Assembly (NCBI GenBank): GCA_002396085.1
Contig: DGWI01000022.1
Coordinates: forward strand, 9,282-73,281
Origin: Porphyromonadaceae bacterium UBA4262
Lineage (GTDB): Bacteria > Bacteroidota > Bacteroidia > Bacteroidales > Muribaculaceae
Length of the DNA stretch: 64,000 nucleotides
Reading direction: 5' to 3'
The notes under the pieces are model-generated. The model had not been told where the DNA came from. It worked only from the letters and a program-made list of their open reading frames with translations, and searched no databases. Positions 59,295 through 64,000 of this stretch are shown here, piece after piece. Numbering within the stretch: the stretch's first letter is position 1; the number at the start of each line of letters is the position of its first letter. A program made the translations under genes and the position numbers.

Positions 59295-62200
59295 ATGAAA
59301 AGATTGTTATTAACAATGCTCGTGCTGAGCGCAATGGTGGCGCAAGCAGCCGATTGGGAGATGAAACAGGGCCCCATGATGACCCCCTGGAGCGAGACGT
59401 TGGATCCGACCAATGTCCTGCCCGAGTATCCCCGCCCACAGATGCAGCGTGCCGACTGGATGAACCTCAACGGCATCTGGGACTTGCGCAAGGGCACTAA
59501 AGATGAGGCCTACAGCGCCTCGTTCACTTATGACAAGAAGATTCTGGTGCCGTTTCCCATCGAGTCGGCATTGTCGGGCGTGATGGAGAAGAGCGATGAG
59601 CAGATTTATTGGTATCGCCGCACTTTCACCTTGCCCGCAACGATGCAGGGCAAACACATCTTGCTCAACTTTGGGGCAGTTGACTGGGAGACTGTCGTCT
59701 ATGTCAATGGGCAGCAAGTGGGTCGCCACACGGGTGGCTATGACCCCTTCACCTTCGACATCACCAGTGCCCTCAAGCCCAGTGGTGAACAGGAGCTGGC
59801 TGTCTACATCTATGACAACACTGGCGCACAAGGTCAGCCCACAGGCAAGCAGAGCAAGAACCCCAGTATCTGCTGGTACACCGCTGTGAGTGGCATCTGG
59901 CAGACCGTGTGGCTCGAGCCTGTTGACGAGACTCACATCTCGAGCATTGAGATGGAGCCGTGCCTCGACCGCAGTTGGCTGAGCCTGCGTGTCAACACCT
60001 CGATCACCGATGGTGTCACGCTCGAGGCCGAGGTCAAGGATCGCGACGGCAATGTCGTGGCGACGGGCGAGGGTACTCCTGGCACCATCTTCCGCCTGAC
60101 CCTGTCGTCGGTGCATGCTTGGTCGCCCGATGATCCCTATCTCTATGACCTCAAACTCACCGCCAAGAAGGATGGCACAGTCACCGACCAAGTGGACAGT
60201 TATTGTGGCATGCGCAAGATTGAGGTCCACAAGGACGACCGCAACCTGCCGCGCATCTATCTGAACAATGAACAAATCTTCCAGATGGGGCCTCTGGATC
60301 AAGGATGGTGGCCCGATGGACTGTACATGCCAGCCAGCGACGAGGCTTTCTACTTCGACATCAAGGCGATGAAGGACTTGGGCTGCAACATGATACGCAA
60401 GCACATCAAGATTGAACCGGCACGCTGGTACTACTGGGCCGACCGTCTGGGCATCCTGGTCTGGCAAGACATGCCCAGTCCCAATCTGCCTCAGGGTTAT
60501 GAGGACTTTGCCAAGGCCAACTTTGAGGAAGAGGTGTCGCACATCATTCCTGCCATCAAGAATGCGCCGAGCATCGTGCACTGGGTGGTGTTCAACGAGG
60601 GTTGGGGACAGTTTGACACCAACCGCATGACCACATTTGTCGACAACAAGGTCAACGCCCTCACCCCAGCACGCTTTGGCAAGGCATCGCTCATCTGTTG
60701 TGCCAGTGGCTGGACCGACAGCGAGATTGGCAACATCATCGACACGCACTCCTATCCCAACCCTAGTTGCCCGCAGAATGCCAATCGTGCCGCTGTGTGT
60801 GGCGAGTATGGTGGCATCACGCTCAAGGTGCCTGGCCACATCTGGCCTGGTGGCGACTTCCAGTACACTGTGGTCGAGACCAGTCAGGATTTCACCACCT
60901 TCTATAGCGGACTGTGCGACAAGATCAAGGATATGTATTATCAGGGCTTGAATGCTGCTGTCTACACCCAGTTGAGCGATGTCGAGATTGAGAAGAACGG
61001 CTTCTACACCTATGACCGCCGCATCCTCAAGCCTCATGAGCCCTACACGCTGTTGCGCAACAAGGTGCTGGAGTGCATTGCCATGCCTCACAATGGCACC
61101 ATCATCAAGCCCATCCTGTCGACTGCACTCGAGCACAAGTATACTTGGCGCTATGACACGCAGCCCATCACATCGCGCCACTGGAGCGATGTCGACTTCG
61201 ACGACTCGCAGTGGGCACAGGGCAAGGCTGCCTTTGCTCATGGACTGAACAGTAGTTGGGACGGGCTGACGCAGACCGACTGGAACACTAGCCAGATTTA
61301 TATGCGGCGTTGGTTCAAGTTGGGTGACATCACGCCCGAGAACTTGGCCAAGTTGCGTTTCATGGTCTTCCATGACGATGATGTGGAGATTTACATCAAC
61401 GGCATCTGGGCAGCCACCGAGAGCGGCTGCAACTTCAACTATGCGCCGCTCGACATCAGCAGCGAGGCGCTGGCTTCGCTCAAGGTGGGCGAATGGAATC
61501 TGATAGCCGTTGCCGGCAAGCAAGGTGGTGGTCAGCAGGTGATGGATGTGGGCATCGCTGCCTATACCACCGAGGACTTTGACTACACCGAGGACTACAG
61601 CGAGCGCACCGATGCGCCCCACGGCACCAGTCCCGGGCCTGGCACAGCCGTCAAGCCTCAGTTCACCACTGTGGCGCAGCCCGTGCCCGCCGAGCCTCGA
61701 CTGAATGGGGTGTTGCCGGGACAATTCTATCACACCAGCGACCGCAGCAATGTGGCGTGGGGCGATGAGGATGGCGACGGGGTGTTGGAACTGGTCTACT
61801 CGGGTCTGAACGAGCACCTGGTGGGCAGCAACCAGAAGGTGGCTCCCCTCTATCGTCAGACCGACGACCACTCATTTGTGCGCTGTAACAGCCCTTTTGA
61901 CGTGACCTACTACGCCGACCCGGTGTGGATTGATTATAACAACGACGGTCTTCTGGACCTTTTTGTCGCGGGATTGAGCCAAAAGTCAATAGAGTCGCCC
62001 AGCGACATGGTGGCTCACCTCTACAAGAACATGGGCAGTGGCCAGTTTGTCGAGGTCAACGAGGGCGGTGCCATGGGCATCGCGCCCATGTACAACGCCA
62101 CCGACGGTGGCCGTGGCCGCCACTGGGTGAGCGTGGGAGACTATGACAACGACGGCTGGACCGACATCGTCATGTGTGGCCGTGAGGACTATGTCAACGA

Positions 62201-63542
62201 TGAGGGCTATCTCGCCAGCGATCGTCGTGTCACGCGCCTCTACCGCAACAACCAGAGCAGGGGATTTGTCTTGCAAGAGCATCCGCTCAATGGCAGTGAA
62301 CCATTGTTGGGACTGGCACGCGGTTCGGTCAACCTGGCCGACATGGACAGTGATGGATGGCTCGACATCGTGGCCACGGGCTATGATGCCAACGAGGGTG
62401 CCATGCACATCTACTGGAATAACGGCGACGGCACATTCAGCGAGACCACACAGCGGTTCTTCGGCTCGTATGATGCCTCGTGCGTGCCCGCCGACCTGGA
62501 TGCCGACGGACTGATGGATATCCTGGTCACCGGTTACTCAAGCAACAAGGGTAGCAATGCCAAGTCGGTGTTTATCTACCACAACCGTGGCAACCGTGCC
62601 TTTGCCATGCTCAACGACAGTTTCTGTGGATTTGAAGGCGTGGACGGTTCGACCCCTGCAGTGGCCGATGTCAACCACGACGGCCTGCCCGACATCTTGC
62701 TGGGCGGCCATGGTCAGGAGCACGAAATCACCACTTGGCTCTATCTCAACCGTGGTGACTTTGCCTTTGAGGCTTTCGGGGCGTGGTACAGCGACCCCTT
62801 CGGCAAGGAGTGGGCTTGGGACCGCATCAGTCACGGCAATACTCATCTCATTGACTATGACAACGACGGCTATCTCGATGCTTGGAGTGCCGGGTGGGCA
62901 CAGAGCAACGTGTGCAACAAGGCTTGTTCAGCCAAGCTCTACCGCAACACATCGGGTGAGGTGGGCATAGCAGCCAATGCTGCTCCCAGTGTACCTGAGG
63001 GGCTGAAGGCAACCTATGATGCATCAACGGGACGTGTGACGCTGTCGTGGCAACCCGCCACCGACGATGTCACTCCCGCCGAGGCATTGCACTACAACAT
63101 CTGGTTGCGCAAGGTGGGCAGTGAGCAAGTGTTCATGACTGTGCCTGCTGTGCCGACCACCGGTGTGCTGCGCATCGGCGACTATTCGGGCCAGTTGACC
63201 ACCACCTGCCACACTATCACCATTGCCGACCCCAAGGCCGAGTATGAGTGGGGCGTACAGGCCATCGATGGCGGCAAGCGCGCCAGTGCCTTCACCACCG
63301 CACGTTTCATCCCTGCCCAGTCGGGTGTGACTAAAAAAAAAGAGGACGCCACTAGCGTCAGCGCCCGTGCCGGGCACATAGCCTACCAGGTGCAGCAACC
63401 CACCGTCCTCACCATCTGCGATGCATGCGGGGCCATCGTGCTCCGCACCCGCGTCTCGGGCAGCGGAATGCTCCCCTCTAGCTTGCCTCACGGCATCTAC
63501 ATCGCCCAGCTTGCTGGGCAAGCATTCACCCTCGCCCTCTGA
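59295..63542 (+). CDS. GH2 glycosidase fused to FG-GAP propeller, fibronectin-III domain and sorting tail
   Basis: This 1415-aa protein has a signal peptide (about 19 residues). A GH2 enzyme spans about 20-600. Its acid/base is Glu435 in HWVVFNEGWGQ and its nucleophile is Glu504 in AVCGEYGGI; DQGWWPDGLYMPASDEAFYFDI marks the sub-branch. A GH2-like jelly-roll follows (about 610-750). An FG-GAP/VCBS propeller (about 795-1220, DGDGVLE, DYNNDGLLD, DYDNDGWTD, DMDSDGWLD, DLDADGLMD, DVNHDGLPD, DYDNDGYLD), a fibronectin-III-like domain (about 1235-1335) and a sorting tail (about 1345-1415) end it. The non-enzymatic half mirrors the separate protein at 42651-44642. Length is far above a normal GH2 because of this fusion. 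Substrate is unknown. Confidence 0.93.
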   Translation: MKRLLLTMLVLSAMVAQAADWEMKQGPMMTPWSETLDPTNVLPEYPRPQMQRADWMNLNGIWDLRKGTKDEAYSASFTYDKKILVPFPIESALSGVMEKSDEQIYWYRRTFTLPATMQGKHILLNFGAVDWETVVYVNGQQVGRHTGGYDPFTFDITSALKPSGEQELAVYIYDNTGAQGQPTGKQSKNPSICWYTAVSGIWQTVWLEPVDETHISSIEMEPCLDRSWLSLRVNTSITDGVTLEAEVKDRDGNVVATGEGTPGTIFRLTLSSVHAWSPDDPYLYDLKLTAKKDGTVTDQVDSYCGMRKIEVHKDDRNLPRIYLNNEQIFQMGPLDQGWWPDGLYMPASDEAFYFDIKAMKDLGCNMIRKHIKIEPARWYYWADRLGILVWQDMPSPNLPQGYEDFAKANFEEEVSHIIPAIKNAPSIVHWVVFNEGWGQFDTNRMTTFVDNKVNALTPARFGKASLICCASGWTDSEIGNIIDTHSYPNPSCPQNANRAAVCGEYGGITLKVPGHIWPGGDFQYTVVETSQDFTTFYSGLCDKIKDMYYQGLNAAVYTQLSDVEIEKNGFYTYDRRILKPHEPYTLLRNKVLECIAMPHNGTIIKPILSTALEHKYTWRYDTQPITSRHWSDVDFDDSQWAQGKAAFAHGLNSSWDGLTQTDWNTSQIYMRRWFKLGDITPENLAKLRFMVFHDDDVEIYINGIWAATESGCNFNYAPLDISSEALASLKVGEWNLIAVAGKQGGGQQVMDVGIAAYTTEDFDYTEDYSERTDAPHGTSPGPGTAVKPQFTTVAQPVPAEPRLNGVLPGQFYHTSDRSNVAWGDEDGDGVLELVYSGLNEHLVGSNQKVAPLYRQTDDHSFVRCNSPFDVTYYADPVWIDYNNDGLLDLFVAGLSQKSIESPSDMVAHLYKNMGSGQFVEVNEGGAMGIAPMYNATDGGRGRHWVSVGDYDNDGWTDIVMCGREDYVNDEGYLASDRRVTRLYRNNQSRGFVLQEHPLNGSEPLLGLARGSVNLADMDSDGWLDIVATGYDANEGAMHIYWNNGDGTFSETTQRFFGSYDASCVPADLDADGLMDILVTGYSSNKGSNAKSVFIYHNRGNRAFAMLNDSFCGFEGVDGSTPAVADVNHDGLPDILLGGHGQEHEITTWLYLNRGDFAFEAFGAWYSDPFGKEWAWDRISHGNTHLIDYDNDGYLDAWSAGWAQSNVCNKACSAKLYRNTSGEVGIAANAAPSVPEGLKATYDASTGRVTLSWQPATDDVTPAEALHYNIWLRKVGSEQVFMTVPAVPTTGVLRIGDYSGQLTTTCHTITIADPKAEYEWGVQAIDGGKRASAFTTARFIPAQSGVTKKKEDATSVSARAGHIAYQVQQPTVLTICDACGAIVLRTRVSGSGMLPSSLPHGIYIAQLAGQAFTLAL

Positions 63543-63572
63543 CCCATCGGTCATTAATCATCCAGCCAATCG

Positions 63573-63793
63573 ATGACAACCAAACTGCTGCTCACCCTAG
63601 CCAGCCTGCTGTTGGCAGCCCGACTCATGCCCAAACCATGGATGAGTGGGACAACATCGCCATCACTCAGCACAACCGCCAGGGGGCACACACCCTGGAG
63701 ATGCCTGTCGATGAACATCACGCCATGCTGCGCGGCACTTGGCAGACCGACCAATCCACGGGCAAGACCTCGGCGCACAAGTTGGCATTGTAG
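63573..63793 (+). pseudogene. Frameshifted 5' fragment of a secreted enzyme gene
   Basis: ATG 63573 opens a signal-peptide start, MTTKLLLTLASLLLAA, after which the frame turns into protein-unlike sequence. In the frame two bases on, the text continues sensibly: THAQTMDEWDNIAITQHNRQ, then GAHTLEMPVDEHHAMLRGTWQ, up to a TAG at 63791-63793. Joined across a frameshift near 63615-63625, this gives a complete signal peptide with an A-X-A site (THA-Q) and the start of a mature protein that resembles GH2 beta-galactosidases. The remainder of the gene is missing, so it is a decayed remnant. The GH2 likeness rests on a short stretch only. Confidence 0.6.
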
Positions 63794-63856
63794 CACGCTG
63801 AGCATACGAAAAACTGAACATTGATAATTCTTTTTTGCTCATAATTGCAGGGTTGA

Positions 63857-63964
63857 TTAGTTGGCAGCTCGTCTGCCTGCTGCCCGCAACTGCCACAGCC
63901 GTGCCAGGTCGATGATGCGATTCATGGCCTTGGGGCCGAGGTGCCTGCGGCAGCACGGTGGCAT
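63857..63964 (-). CDS. Possible 35-aa small protein or gene remnant
   Basis: On the minus strand MPPCCRRHLGPKAMNRIIDL continues as ARLWQLRAAGRRAAN and stops. The frame stays open upstream to the window edge, so it may also be the end of a longer frame. The amphipathic, Arg-rich helix looks protein-like, but length, context and lack of a clear promoter leave it doubtful. Confidence 0.2.
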   Translation of the reverse strand: MPPCCRRHLGPKAMNRIIDLARLWQLRAAGRRAAN

Positions 63965-64000
63965 AAATACAATTTTGTACCGTCCTGAAAAAAGTTTACA

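Noticed and set aside
63961..64000. The last 40 bases (TACAATTTTGTA palindrome and A-rich tail) as the end of an insertion sequence or a promoter.
   Set aside because: The window stops here, the -7 match lacks its TA, and no transposase or second end is visible.

Overview
The window reads as a chromosome segment of a gut-type Bacteroidales bacterium, most likely Muribaculaceae or Prevotellaceae. Supporting signs are SusC/SusD pairs, lipoproteins with acidic residues after the lipobox Cys, TAnnTTTG -7 boxes without Shine-Dalgarno sites, a hybrid two-component system (HTCS), dockerin-type EF-hand repeats, and C-terminal sorting-like tails (...G(L/I)Y..., ending in basic or hydrophobic strands) of the type IX secretion kind. 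Almost every gene encodes an exported protein for degrading polymers. The family was judged from sequence features only; no search was run.

Layout. 3-578 is the end of a secreted protein with a cohesin-like fold and a sorting tail. 641-992 is a 352-bp hairpin-rich element with 20-bp terminal inverted repeats. 1318-7632 holds an Oar-like TonB-dependent receptor, an OB-fold/BACON lipoprotein and, from its own promoter, a nucleotide pyrophosphatase/phosphodiesterase; together they suggest nucleotide or nucleic-acid scavenging. 7722-14638 (minus) holds a beta-helix protein with dockerins, a leucine-rich-repeat protein with a sorting tail, and a C10 cysteine protease with dockerins. A TrmH-family RNA methyltransferase (14777-15562) is the only housekeeping gene.

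33411 down to 15663 (minus) is a ten-gene polysaccharide utilisation operon: GH36/27-like, IPT-NHL lipoprotein, SusC, SusD, DUF4361 lipoprotein, GH92, two tandem GH30 enzymes, GH3, DUF1573. Next come a dockerin operon (37580 to 33665: CBM-like protein, an 84-aa deletion derivative, GH30), an operon of FG-GAP protein + GH2 + SGNH esterase (44642 to 37714), and the HTCS gene with a coupled GH43 (49829 to 44722). On the plus strand are GH2 + GH92 (50046-54265), a three-module CBM-like protein (54517-56193), and GH3 + GH2/FG-GAP fusion (56485-63542). A frameshifted fragment of another secreted enzyme lies at 63573-63793.

The most interesting observation is a shared promoter architecture. A motif TTGCTATTTTTTGA, in the orientation of the downstream gene, lies 34 nt upstream of the -7 box at three units (near-perfect copies) and in weaker form at two more. 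It also lies 24 nt upstream, about one helical turn closer, at the HTCS gene's own promoter. It is absent from the nucleotide-scavenging, protease and methyltransferase genes. I infer a single, dispersed, HTCS-controlled regulon of some 31 kb that attacks a beta-1,6-linked glycan carrying mannose (for example fungal or yeast cell wall), with type II arabinogalactan as the alternative.
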